A stretch of DNA of 41,769 nucleotides, from positions 1 to 41,769 of the IMG/VR virus record IMGVR_UViG_3300028399_000013. One strand, 5' to 3'. The notes beneath the pieces were generated by a model, which ran no database searches, had not been told where the DNA came from, and saw only the letters and a list, made by a program, of their open reading frames with translations. This stretch comes from a virus. The position numbers and the translations under genes are program-made. Within the stretch, counting starts at the first letter, position 1. Each line of letters starts with the position of its first letter. Below are positions 7,304-14,980 of this stretch, in pieces.

Positions 7304-9195
7304 GAGTCGATCACTTCCACAGGAGCCAACTCCAGTCGGGTGACCTGGTCGCGGGGGTCATATCGCAGTCCTGTGATCTGAAGGTATTTGGCGGGTTCGA
7401 TACCGGGGACGTTCCGATTCAAATCGATGTTTCGGCCGTCGATGCGGTCGATGAGGTCACCGATCGCGTAGGAAAGCGACATTCCCGCCACGGCCGCTTC
7501 CACCTGCTGCACGGCCGATTCGTGTCGCTGTTTGAGCGTCAGCAGGTACTGTTCGAGCGCCGCCGAGTCGTACCGTTCGTCCGCGTCGGCGCTTTGGGCC
7601 AGGGCGCTGGCAAAATCACCGCTGGTGACGCGAGCGCGATCGAAGAAGCGGTCCGACAGATCAAGGAACAGAGTCAGATCACGGCGGTTCGGTGAGGCAT
7701 CCGCGAGCACCAGCGCGCCGAGCCGGCTGTCACCTTGGACCGTGCCCGTGATCCGGACGCGTGCCTGATCGCCAGCCGCGATCAGTTCCGGAGGAGGGGT
7801 GTTGCCGTCGAAATAGATACCGATGCGGTCTTTCAGCAAACGGATCGTCCAGTTGTTGCCCGCCGGCTGCCAGTCGGGGTTGCCGTACTCGTCCTCAGCC
7901 ACGGCGTAATCCACGAAGGGCTTGCGCCGCCGGCCGTGATCGTCCAGAGTCAGGCAGTCCAGCAGCGGGCGACGGCGGGCGATCCAAACGTCGAAGACCG
8001 ACGAGAGGTCGGTCGGACCGTCGATGGGAGCGGTGTAAGTCCGCAGGCCGGTGTAGCTGCCGTCTTCGTTCGCCACCCAGAGGCGCCACGCGTCTTGATG
8101 CTGCTCGTAGAGCGAGTCCTTCGCCGATTGATCCAGATCGGCGGCGCTGAGAGCGTCGTCGGCCTCGGGCCATCCGCGGAAAAGTTCTATCGTGACCTCA
8201 CGTTCCTGCCACTGGCCCTGGCCGACAATCTTGTTGGCCAGGCTGAGGATGTCGACGCGCAGGTCGGTCTGCGGGGCGTTCGATTCGCCCAGCTCGAAGG
8301 ATTCGCCCGGTCTCTGTAGATGGAGCTGTTTGGTTCGAGTCGCCTTGCCCAGGCGGAACAAGACGATCTTCTTATCGTGATGGTCCAGATACCAATGGTA
8401 GCCGTGCGGCACCAGCAGCCGATCGAGCAGCTCGGGCAGATACAGTCCCCGGGGCAGGCGGACATTCTTCAGCGGCGGTGGCGGGTCATTCGGGTCGTCG
8501 AAGAGGCCAGCCGCGTCCACGTCCGGATTCTCGACGAAAGTCTCATCGGGGTTGCAGACCGCGCAGAGCGTCTGGATCGCTTCCTTCAGCGTCCATTCCT
8601 CGCTGGTGCAGCCTTGCAGGGTCTGCGCGGCCGCCGTCCGGACGGAGTTGGGGTCGATGAAGGCATAGTGATCCTCGCCGGGCACTTTCTGGTCGCACTT
8701 GTTGGAGTAGATCGTCCCTTCGATCTCTGGGTTGAAGATAAGGTCTGCCGGCCAATCTTCGATCATGCCCTGGTTCCAGACGGGAATCGTCTGGAGCGGC
8801 TCGCCGAAATGATAGGGCGCGGCCGTGGCGGTGACGACCATGTCGGCGTCGGCGTTGCGCGCCGCGAGTTCGACGTCTTCGTTGGTCAGTTCGCCCCAGA
8901 ACAGCCGTTGTCCCAAATCCCCACTTTCGTCGGCGATCCAGACTTCCACCTGGCGGTTCCAGCGATCGCCGATCTGCCAGTCGACGAACTGCTGGCCGAG
9001 TACCTCGTACGCCACGCGGAAACGGGCGCGGTCCAGACTCTCCCCCCCGGCCGTCTTTTCGAGGTCGATCGGGATCATCCAGTCGACCTCATCGGTGGCG
9101 CTGGGCGCATTTCCCTGGTCGTCCCCCAAGAGGACGACCAGCCGAGCCATCGGCTCGGCGCCGGAGGAATTGCGATTGTTCGGCGTGGCAGTCAT
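7300..9195 (-). CDS. Tail hub/tip protein (putative)
   Basis: 631 aa. Order and content fit a tail-hub protein. An N-terminal beta domain (RFRVAYEVLGQQFVDWQIGD) is followed by a segment reading TLKEAIQTLC, LLDRLLVPHGYHWYLDH and DKKIVLFRLGK, the same logic as gpD/gp27-like hub proteins. The C-terminus has a helical pair around EQYLLTLKQRHESAVQQVEA and ends in beta strands. It may form the ring closing the tail tube. The family assignment is inferred from layout. An alternative start at 9150 (MARLVVLLGDD) is possible; neither has a strong ribosome-binding site. Confidence 0.55.
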   Translation of the reverse strand: MTATPNNRNSSGAEPMARLVVLLGDDQGNAPSATDEVDWMIPIDLEKTAGGESLDRARFRVAYEVLGQQFVDWQIGDRWNRQVEVWIADESGDLGQRLFWGELTNEDVELAARNADADMVVTATAAPYHFGEPLQTIPVWNQGMIEDWPADLIFNPEIEGTIYSNKCDQKVPGEDHYAFIDPNSVRTAAAQTLQGCTSEEWTLKEAIQTLCAVCNPDETFVENPDVDAAGLFDDPNDPPPPLKNVRLPRGLYLPELLDRLLVPHGYHWYLDHHDKKIVLFRLGKATRTKQLHLQRPGESFELGESNAPQTDLRVDILSLANKIVGQGQWQEREVTIELFRGWPEADDALSAADLDQSAKDSLYEQHQDAWRLWVANEDGSYTGLRTYTAPIDGPTDLSSVFDVWIARRRPLLDCLTLDDHGRRRKPFVDYAVAEDEYGNPDWQPAGNNWTIRLLKDRIGIYFDGNTPPPELIAAGDQARVRITGTVQGDSRLGALVLADASPNRRDLTLFLDLSDRFFDRARVTSGDFASALAQSADADERYDSAALEQYLLTLKQRHESAVQQVEAAVAGMSLSYAIGDLIDRIDGRNIDLNRNVPGIEPAKYLQITGLRYDPRDQVTRLELAPVEVIDS

Positions 9196-9284
9196 GGCGG
9201 TCTCGCTGGCGAGCCGGATGTGTCAACCTCCGGGTGGATCGGGTCCGCCGAGCCTTCGCACCCGCCGGCCGGTGCCGTCGGTTC

Positions 9285-9345
9285 GCCGGGTGGGCGATGC
9301 CCACCCTACGGCGGCTGGTGGGCGGTGCCCACCCTACTGCGGCGG
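9285..9345. repeat. GGGTGGGC palindromic repeats, two copies
   Basis: Two copies of GGTGGGCGNTGCCCACCCTA occur at 9288-9308 and 9317-9336. The CTA that ends the second copy, read on the minus strand, is the TAG stop of the 9334-9771 gene. Same family as the copies near 12225, 12940, 18810, 19290 and 21965. Confidence 0.8.
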
Positions 9346-9771
9346 CTGCAAGCGGAGTTCCATCCAGGTGTCATGCCAGTCGGGCTGAGTCGATTGAGGC
9401 GGCTGCTGGGACTCGGGCGCTGCGGTCTGGTCGCTGGGCCGCAGCGCGCTGAGCAGGAGCGGCACTCCGGCACCCAGACCCGCTCCGCCGGCGAGCAACG
9501 CCGCGCCGAGCGCAGCCGTCGCGAGCCGGCTGATCGGCCGCGGAGTGGAAGGGGGCGTCTGGAGGTGGAACTCGTTGCCCACCCAGACGCCCGCCACCGC
9601 CGATTCCTCCGGGTCGGTTTCCGGGCTCGGCCGGCCGAGTGTGCCATCTTGGAGCTTACGGACCAGGCGGCGGACCAGAGCTCGCTCCCGGTTGGTCGCC
9701 TCCAGTTGGCTCGCCTCGTGAGCCAGCCGAGTCAGCATCCATTGGTGCTTCAGCTTCTCGCGCCAGTCCAT
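9334..9771 (-). CDS. Membrane-anchored helical protein (145 aa)
   Basis: Starts MDWREKLKHQWMLTRLAHEA. The N-terminal 55 residues form a charged helix, a linker contains VWVGNEFHLQTPP, and a Gly/Ala/Leu-rich transmembrane segment lies at about residues 87-112, followed by a Pro/Gln-rich tail. The stop TAG is contributed by a GGGTGGGC palindrome. The start lies 116 bases inside the preceding ORF. In a tail/lysis neighbourhood it could be a holin- or spanin-like protein, but there is no family match to prove this. Confidence 0.55.
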   Translation of the reverse strand: MDWREKLKHQWMLTRLAHEASQLEATNRERALVRRLVRKLQDGTLGRPSPETDPEESAVAGVWVGNEFHLQTPPSTPRPISRLATAALGAALLAGGAGLGAGVPLLLSALRPSDQTAAPESQQPPQSTQPDWHDTWMELRLQPPQ

Positions 9772-9904
9772 CGAGCTCGCTCCTCGCCTGCTCGGCCCGC
9801 CGCTTGATCCACTCACGGATTCGCCGCTCGATCAGCGCCCGGTCCAGCGAGACGGCGTCTCGGAGGCCGTCATTCAGAGCTTCCACGACGTTCACACGCG
9901 GCAT
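9656..9904 (-). CDS. Small helical protein (82 aa) overlapping the next gene
   Basis: Its ATG (9904) shares one base with the upstream stop (TGATG), implying coupled translation. Residues 1-52 (VVEALNDGLRDAVSLDRALI, then ERRIREWIKRRAEQARSELD) make a convincing long charged helix. The last ~30 residues are Gly/Pro-rich and lie over the start of the 9334-9771 gene in another frame, so this tail may be a by-product of the overlap. Confidence 0.5.
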   Translation of the reverse strand: MPRVNVVEALNDGLRDAVSLDRALIERRIREWIKRRAEQARSELDGLAREAEAPMDADSAGSRGEPTGGDQPGASSGPPPGP

Positions 9905-10182
9905 CACTTAGTGCTTCCAGCGGGGGCCGGCCCGCCTGGCGTTTCTTTGGCTGCCACTTCGCGGGCGCCGAGGGATTCGGCCAGGCTGACCATGTCCTTG
10001 CCTTCGAGGTAGTTGTAGTCCAGGACTTTGGCCACCGTGACGAAGTTCTGCTGAGCGATGTTGCCGATCTGAAGCAGTTGATTCGCGGCGTGTTCCGCAA
10101 AACGTTCGCTGACATCGGCCATGTCAGGTTCTCCTTTCTGTTGTTGACTGTCGGGCATGGGTAACGGAATGGTTTCCGGCAT
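9904..10182 (-). CDS. Small helical protein, virion operon (92 or 72 aa)
   Basis: Two starts are each preceded by a good Shine-Dalgarno: ATG 10182 (AGGAGGG, 9 bases away) and ATG 10122 (AAAGGAG, 8 bases away, MADVSERFAEHAANQLLQIG). The conserved-looking part begins at the second start: a helical stretch through NIAQQNFVTVAKVLDYNYLE. The first 20 residues are Pro/Gln-rich. It precedes two other small helical genes, each coupled to the next. Function unknown. Confidence 0.55.
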   Translation of the reverse strand: MPETIPLPMPDSQQQKGEPDMADVSERFAEHAANQLLQIGNIAQQNFVTVAKVLDYNYLEGKDMVSLAESLGAREVAAKETPGGPAPAGSTK

Positions 10183-10199
10183 CGAAGTAGCCCTCCTGT

Positions 10200-11357
10200 C
10201 TATCGGCGCTGCGACCGGCTGATTGACGCCGGCCGCCTACCGTTCGCCGTAGGCTCCCGAGCACGTTCGGGCGGCCATTGACTGCGAGGAATCAAGTAGA
10301 AGTTCTGCGTCTCTCCCAGACGGACCTGGCTTTCCTGGAGGAGCTGTCCGTTCGGTCCATACAGCCGGAACCGAATCGGAGCAAGACGCGGTGCAATCTG
10401 CTTGGACAGTTCACCCGGGTCCGTCCGGCGTTTCAATTCGCTCATCAACCGCTGTTCGACGGAAGCCAGCGCTTGTTGCAGGGTCGCCGGATCGAAGTCC
10501 TTTCCGTCTTTCCCCGGCGGTCCCGGCGGCCCGGGAGGCCCGCGTTCACCGCGCGGACCAGGAACAGCAGCGATCTGTTTGAGCTTCTGGATCTGGTTTT
10601 GCAGCGTCTCAATTTCAGTCTGCAGGCGTTTGAGATCCTCGGCGACCTCTTTCGGCACCAAAGGCTCGCGTTCGGGGATTGGTGAAAGTTGTTGCTGTTG
10701 GTGCTGTCCACCACCCCCGTCACAGCCGCAATCACCGCGCCGGCGGCGGGCGAGCAGGCTCAGCAGACCGCTCGTTTTGGTGGCGGCGCCCCAGTTACCT
10801 TGTCCGGTGTAGAGCGCGACGCGGTTTTGCGTACGCGCGATGACGCCGACCAGCTTGCCATCGTAAAAGACACCGCCGCCGGATTCGCCGGCGATCGGTG
10901 CGGTGCGGCCCGTCAATTCCAGCCAGCGACCGTCCCGGGACTTCACTCGCGCACGATACCGCAGGATGCGATCGACGCCAGCGGCCGAGGGAACGCCGTA
11001 GACGAGGACTTCGGCACCGACCGGCGGCGGTTGCTCCGCCAGCGGGACAAAGGGCAAGACCGCCTTTGTGTCGAGACAGATCAGCGCTGCGTCGATCTCG
11101 TCATCTCGCGCACAGACCACCCGGCCGGCGAAACGCCGGCCGTCGTGCAAGATGACGACCACTCGTTGACCAGTCTCATAGCAATGCCCGGCCGTCAGCA
11201 CCTGGCGAGGCCCGACGAGTGTCCCGGAACAGCCCGATTCAATACGCACGCTGGCGCGGTCGTATTGCACCAGGCGCTCCGTCGCCAACTGGCCGGCGAC
11301 GGCCAACCCCGCCGCACACACAGCAAAGACGATGGTCGATCGCAGTAGGGTTTTCAT
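10200..11357 (-). CDS. Secreted trypsin-like serine protease with collagen-like stalk
   Basis: 385 aa from ATG 11357 (GTG 11363, in a GTGA overlap, is possible). A signal peptide (MKTLLRSTIVFAVCAAGLAV) is followed by an S1-family domain with the full triad: LTAGHC (His58), DEIDAALI (Asp89), GESGGGV (Ser159). Then come a Cys/Gln-rich linker (210-223), a coiled coil at ~236-262 (VAEDLKRLQTEIETLQNQIQ), collagen-like GXX triplets at 267-285, and a second helix plus a small C-terminal beta region. The stalk suggests a trimer. It hydrolyses peptide bonds outside the cytoplasm. Within a tail operon it could process surface or virion proteins, or be lysogenic cargo. Confidence 0.85.
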   Translation of the reverse strand: MKTLLRSTIVFAVCAAGLAVAGQLATERLVQYDRASVRIESGCSGTLVGPRQVLTAGHCYETGQRVVVILHDGRRFAGRVVCARDDEIDAALICLDTKAVLPFVPLAEQPPPVGAEVLVYGVPSAAGVDRILRYRARVKSRDGRWLELTGRTAPIAGESGGGVFYDGKLVGVIARTQNRVALYTGQGNWGAATKTSGLLSLLARRRRGDCGCDGGGGQHQQQQLSPIPEREPLVPKEVAEDLKRLQTEIETLQNQIQKLKQIAAVPGPRGERGPPGPPGPPGKDGKDFDPATLQQALASVEQRLMSELKRRTDPGELSKQIAPRLAPIRFRLYGPNGQLLQESQVRLGETQNFYLIPRSQWPPERAREPTANGRRPASISRSQRR

Positions 11358-11359
11358 GG

Positions 11360-12097
11360 TCACACCGTTTGAACTTGGACGCTCGACGGAGCCGGTGGGC
11401 CCGTGGCGTCTGCCTGGACGGCCAAGCCGGTCAAGACGTCGGCCGTCACGGATTCATCGGAGTTCGCTGCGACGATCTTGTAGGTGTAAGGGGCGGCATC
11501 CGAAAGAGCCGGTGTGTCAATTTGGATGATCCGAGGAACCTGCTGGGCGTCGTCCCAGCTCACGACAGCATCGGTCGGAGAGGTCGGGCCGGCGGTAGCG
11601 ACCGCACGGAATCGGGTCGCCGCGATGCCGTCGCTGGCTGGCTGCCAACGGAACCGGATTCGGACCACGCCGCCCGATCGAGGTTCGATCGACAGCAACG
11701 TGGCGCTGCCCCGGATTTCCGTCTGCTCGTTCAAATTGGCATCGTAAGTCACCAGCAAGGTCCGGTAGTTATCCGTTTCGCACTCGACGTGATCAGCGAA
11801 TCGTCGTACGTCAAAGGCTACGGTCTGACCCGACCAGGCGGAAGAGGAATTCAGCACGGCCTGGTTTCCCGGATCGGCGACGCTGGTCACGCGAGCGGTC
11901 TTGGTGATGCTGCCGGCGCCAATCGCATGCACGCCCGCCCGCCCCTTGATGCGGCCCCGGCGCGTGCCGCGCGCATAGAGGCCGAGCACGCGCAGCCGCC
12001 GGTATTGCACCGTCGTTCCGAGAGTCGCATACACCGAGGTGCCGCTGCCGGCGAACGGATGGTGGTTGTAAGCGTCTTGGGAAGTGAGGATGCGCAT
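11360..12097 (-). CDS. Tail/adhesin protein with fibronectin-III-like C-terminus
   Basis: 245 aa from ATG 12097 (GGGAGAGCC upstream). It begins MRILTSQDAYNHHPFAGSGT. The N-terminal half is a beta-rich domain; residues ~150-245 (RIRFRWQPASDGIAATRFRA, then PYTYKIVAANSDESVTADVL) have the strand pattern of a fibronectin type III domain, common on phage tail proteins. No signal peptide. It ends in an overlap with the protease gene. The role is probably surface-exposed virion structure. Confidence 0.55.
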   Translation of the reverse strand: MRILTSQDAYNHHPFAGSGTSVYATLGTTVQYRRLRVLGLYARGTRRGRIKGRAGVHAIGAGSITKTARVTSVADPGNQAVLNSSSAWSGQTVAFDVRRFADHVECETDNYRTLLVTYDANLNEQTEIRGSATLLSIEPRSGGVVRIRFRWQPASDGIAATRFRAVATAGPTSPTDAVVSWDDAQQVPRIIQIDTPALSDAAPYTYKIVAANSDESVTADVLTGLAVQADATGPPAPSSVQVQTV

Positions 12098-12120
12098 TGC
12101 GTCGGCTCTCCCATCTCCTG

Positions 12121-12240
12121 GCCCGATCACGATCGCGACCGGAGGTCTCCCGTGGGTTTTCTGGTCTGGAGACCTTCGGTCCGTCGGGTGGGACGGTCCG
12201 GAGACCGCCCCACAACAGGGTGGGCGGTGCCCACCCTACC
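12121..12240. repeat. Composite intergenic repeat (GGTCTCC/GGAGACC plus GGGTGGGC palindrome)
   Basis: From CCCGATCACGATCGCGACCG to the GGGTGGGCGGTGCCCACCCTA palindrome, this block shares long near-identical stretches with 18640-18822, 19350-19505 and 21890-21978, including GGAGACC, TTCGGTCCGTCGGGTGGGAC and CGCCCCACAAC. The palindrome end provides the TAG stop of the 12236-12907 gene. Confidence 0.85.
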
Positions 12241-12907
12241 CGATGGTCACGAAACGCCACTCGGAGGTGAACGTGACGCCGTTGAGAGTCACGGAGGCCT
12301 TGGCCTGGTACTGCCGGTCGTCGGTGAAGTTCGGCGTCGATTGCTCCGCCTCGAATACGTCGTCGTGAAGGTCCGCCGCCGTGAAGGTCTTCGTGAAAAG
12401 GTTCACCCCCGACTGATGCTCGCGGACGACGACCTGCGCCGTGCAGTTGCTGTCGACGGCGTCGACGTCGACCTTCCGGCCATCGTGTTCCAGCCAGACG
12501 GCAATTTGCGCGGCCGACCCCGACGTGCTCTTGACGTTCATTTCACATTTCACTTCGACGGGCAGAAGACCTCGGCGTCCCAGTCGCACGGTCAACGGCA
12601 CCGGTTCCTTCACAGCGTTGTCGTTGGGGCTGGGTGTCCCGTTGTCGAAGATTTTGACGATACAGTCCCGGGCCACGGCCGTATTGTTGATCGCCGACAG
12701 GTCCAGGTCCCACAGATATTGGCTGCGACCTTGGCCGGCCGCGCCGGTCTGCTCGGCATCCGCGAACTTGTGCGGCGTGGTGGCCTGCGAGAACGATTTG
12801 AACGTATTATCCGCGAAGTCGAAGACGTCGCCGTTGGCGGCGTCATACACGCGTAGATAGAGGTTCGCGCTGGACGCGTATTCGACGCTCAGACGCTGCG
12901 TTGCCAT
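12236..12907 (-). CDS. Virion protein, beta-rich (223 aa)
   Basis: Begins MATQRLSVEYASSANLYLRV. Predominantly beta with alternating hydrophobic residues, e.g. QYLWDLDLSAINNTAVARDC and SVTLNGVTFTSEWRFVTIG at the end, suggesting a tail-fibre-associated or receptor-contact domain. No signal or membrane segment. The stop codon TAG is the edge of a GGGTGGGC palindrome. It lies between the fibronectin-like protein and the glycosyltransferase fusion. No named family. Confidence 0.55.
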   Translation of the reverse strand: MATQRLSVEYASSANLYLRVYDAANGDVFDFADNTFKSFSQATTPHKFADAEQTGAAGQGRSQYLWDLDLSAINNTAVARDCIVKIFDNGTPSPNDNAVKEPVPLTVRLGRRGLLPVEVKCEMNVKSTSGSAAQIAVWLEHDGRKVDVDAVDSNCTAQVVVREHQSGVNLFTKTFTAADLHDDVFEAEQSTPNFTDDRQYQAKASVTLNGVTFTSEWRFVTIG

Positions 12908-12927
12908 TTTTTCTGCTCCGTTTGGTG

Positions 12928-12952
12928 GATTTGCCGGTGGGCGGTCACCCTA
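12928..12952. repeat. Short GGGTGGGC-type palindrome giving a stop codon
   Basis: A degenerate copy (CCGGTGGGCGGTCACCCTA) fills the gap between two virion genes; its CTA at 12950-12952 is the TAG stop of the glycosyltransferase-sulfotransferase gene. Confidence 0.65.
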
Positions 12953-14647
12953 CGCAGCTTTGGCTGACTCGACCAAATACCCTTCCGCGCCCGGGCGCCG
13001 GTCCGAGCGGAACAACGCGACGGCCGCACTCAACTGCTCGTAGCTGATGCGCAGCCGCCCCCAGGGCCAGGCGTGCCAGGCCGAAACGCACAGGTCCCAG
13101 AGCTCCTGCAGCGTCTTGCCGCGACTGACCACCTGCGGGCCTGGTCCCCCCTCGCCGCGTCGGCGATAGCTCTTTTCGACCTCAGCCAAATCGCGAGTGA
13201 TCCAAAGAAGGCAGGGCTGGTAAGGCTTCAAGACCGGAATCCAGCGGTCGATCGTGTGGACGAACCGAGGGTCTTTGATTGCCCAGGGCGCTTTCAAGTG
13301 ACTCAGGAGCTCCAAGACCTCCGCTTCGGGAAACGGATCACGCGGTGCGTGGATCAGCCGGTCATTGACCTGACGGATCGCCGGCAATTCGGCGTAGTGG
13401 TCGGCAGGACCAAGGTCCCAGCCGAGGCGGCCCAGCATGGCCGCCAGGACAGAGGTCCCGGAATGTCCGATGCCGAGGACGACGATGTTCGGCGGCGAAC
13501 CGACAGGGCAATCCTGGGTGTTCGCCTGGCGGTCGATGCCCATTCTACCCGCTGGCTTACGCCGGCGGTTCGCTTGGCGGGCGGTACGGGTCCCGGCCGG
13601 CCACCATTTCTCGTCGTGCAACTGGTGGTGGGGCGGACCGTCCAGGTTCCACTTCGAAAAGAAGTACGAGGCATATTCTTGCCGGCGGGCGCGGAAGGCG
13701 ATGTACTCCGGTCGCTTGACGGGACGGTGGTCGACCACCACGTCCGGGCAATACACCACGCGCAGCCCGTGCCGATTCAGTTGCAAAAAGTGGTCCAGGT
13801 GTTCCCAGCTCACTTTGAAGGTTTCGTCCCAGGCTGCTTTGAGCAGCGCGTCACGACGGGCGGCGAAGAAATTCAGCCCCAGATCGGTCGGTACGTATCG
13901 GGCACCCCCGGGAGTTTCGCGCGGCGGCTCCTCAATCGGCGCCACGCGCAGGCGCCAGCGGCCGTCGCGGCCCGGTGCCCAGCGGAAGCGACCGGCGAAG
14001 TTCAGCACACGGCCGGGTCCTTGACGCATCAAGCCCGTGACGATTGAGACCTCGGGAAGTGCCTCCAGCACCTCCAGGAAACGCTCCAGCCGCGTTTCGC
14101 TGGTGAACACGAAATCGTCATCACAGTTCACGAGGATAGGGGCGGTCGCGTGTCGGACCAGATAGTTTCGCCCGGCCGCCAGCCCGACATCGAACGGGAG
14201 CTGGAACCAGGTGACGTTCGGCTGCCGGCGAACCCACTGGCCTTCCTCCGGGAGCTCTTCGCCAGGGCGGAGGGAATCGTCGGCGACCAGCACGCGTGCG
14301 GCTGGGTAGTGACGCTGGATCGATTCGACGCATCGCTTCAAACAATCGAATCGTCGAAAGCTCTTGATCAGAATCTGGAACACGTCGTAATCGATCTCGC
14401 TTTCGCCCGCGAGCGGCATCGGATCATCAAGCGTCAGCCACTCGAAGGAGTCCGCCCGTCCGGAGCGTCGCGCTAGTTCTCGGGCCAGTCGACACATCTC
14501 GGATCGCCGCGTTGAGCCGCTGCGCGCCAGCGGCTTGGCCCGCGCTCGCCCGTAGATGCCCACTCCGGGCGCCGCAACAATAGCGTCGCAAACCGCCGCG
14601 AGTTCCTCGATGCGAGAATCCGTTCTGTCGGCAAGCAAGATGCGCAT
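12950..14647 (-). CDS. Bifunctional family-2 glycosyltransferase / sulfotransferase fusion
   Basis: 565 aa from ATG 14647, two bases after the upstream stop. Residues ~85-335 are a GT-A glycosyltransferase: QILIKSFRRFDCLKRCVESI, VLVADDS, the metal-binding Asp cluster NCDDDFVF (176-178), then LGLNFFAARRDALL and WEHLDHFLQLNRHG. Residues ~385-560 are a PAPS-dependent sulfotransferase with the 5'-phosphosulfate loop GIGHSGTSVLAAML (394-399 core) and the 3'-phosphate motif RDLAEVEKSYRRR (485-497). The product should transfer a sugar and a sulfate, perhaps to a cell-surface glycan or a virion protein. The linker contains an in-frame palindromic repeat (13549-13568). Unusual in a tail operon. Confidence 0.85.
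   Translation of the reverse strand: MRILLADRTDSRIEELAAVCDAIVAAPGVGIYGRARAKPLARSGSTRRSEMCRLARELARRSGRADSFEWLTLDDPMPLAGESEIDYDVFQILIKSFRRFDCLKRCVESIQRHYPAARVLVADDSLRPGEELPEEGQWVRRQPNVTWFQLPFDVGLAAGRNYLVRHATAPILVNCDDDFVFTSETRLERFLEVLEALPEVSIVTGLMRQGPGRVLNFAGRFRWAPGRDGRWRLRVAPIEEPPRETPGGARYVPTDLGLNFFAARRDALLKAAWDETFKVSWEHLDHFLQLNRHGLRVVYCPDVVVDHRPVKRPEYIAFRARRQEYASYFFSKWNLDGPPHHQLHDEKWWPAGTRTARQANRRRKPAGRMGIDRQANTQDCPVGSPPNIVVLGIGHSGTSVLAAMLGRLGWDLGPADHYAELPAIRQVNDRLIHAPRDPFPEAEVLELLSHLKAPWAIKDPRFVHTIDRWIPVLKPYQPCLLWITRDLAEVEKSYRRRGEGGPGPQVVSRGKTLQELWDLCVSAWHAWPWGRLRISYEQLSAAVALFRSDRRPGAEGYLVESAKAA
13549..13568. repeat. CCGCCGGC-type palindrome inside the GT-sulfotransferase linker
   Basis: CCGCTGGC-TTAC-GCCGGCGG, matching the CCGCCGGC-N4-GCCGGCGG family found intergenically at 19257-19276 and 19320-19339. 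It encodes part of the NRRRKPAGRMG linker between the two enzyme domains. Confidence 0.7.
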
Positions 14648-14649
14648 CG

Positions 14650-14979
14650 CTACTCCGCCCAACTCTGTTCCAATTGTTTCATCCGCTCTTTCAAGTCCGA
14701 GAGGTGCAGATCGATCCGCTCAAGAATGGCCCGCTGATGCTCAGCGATCTCGACCAATTTGCGGATCGTGTCTTCCAGACTGCGCCGGGAATACCACAGT
14801 TTCACGCCGTTCTGGTCATTGACGTTGTGCCACTCCCACAGGTCCCGGGTCTGTTGCGCGATCGTTTCGAGCTTGGATCGGCGCGCGGCATCCCGGCGAT
14901 CACGCAGCTCGTCGAGCACGATCTTGATGACGATCACGGCGAAGGTACCGCCCACACCAATTTGAGAGATCAGGTCCAT
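14650..14979 (-). CDS. Small membrane-anchored coiled-coil protein
   Basis: 109 aa. Residues 1-24 (MDLISQIGVGGTFAVIVIKI) form one N-terminal membrane segment, followed by a basic stop-transfer stretch and ~70 residues of heptad-like helix (EDTIRKLVEIAEHQRAILER, then IDLHLSDLKERMKQLEQSWA). Such an architecture occurs in XhlA-like or holin-accessory proteins, but their anchor is usually C-terminal, so this is only a candidate lysis-module member. It lies between the adhesin and the glycosyltransferase fusion. Confidence 0.55.
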   Translation of the reverse strand: MDLISQIGVGGTFAVIVIKIVLDELRDRRDAARRSKLETIAQQTRDLWEWHNVNDQNGVKLWYSRRSLEDTIRKLVEIAEHQRAILERIDLHLSDLKERMKQLEQSWAE

Positions 14980-14980
14980 C

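Noticed and set aside
8320-9807. Long plus-strand frame of ~495 codons opposite the tail hub gene
   Set aside because: It is the antisense shadow of the hub gene and adjoining repeats; the minus-strand frame has the ATGA coupling and sensible protein composition.
11219-12856. Plus-strand frame of ~545 codons
   Set aside because: Antisense of the FN3-like and virion protein genes and runs through an intergenic repeat (visible as GWAVPTL-like peptide).
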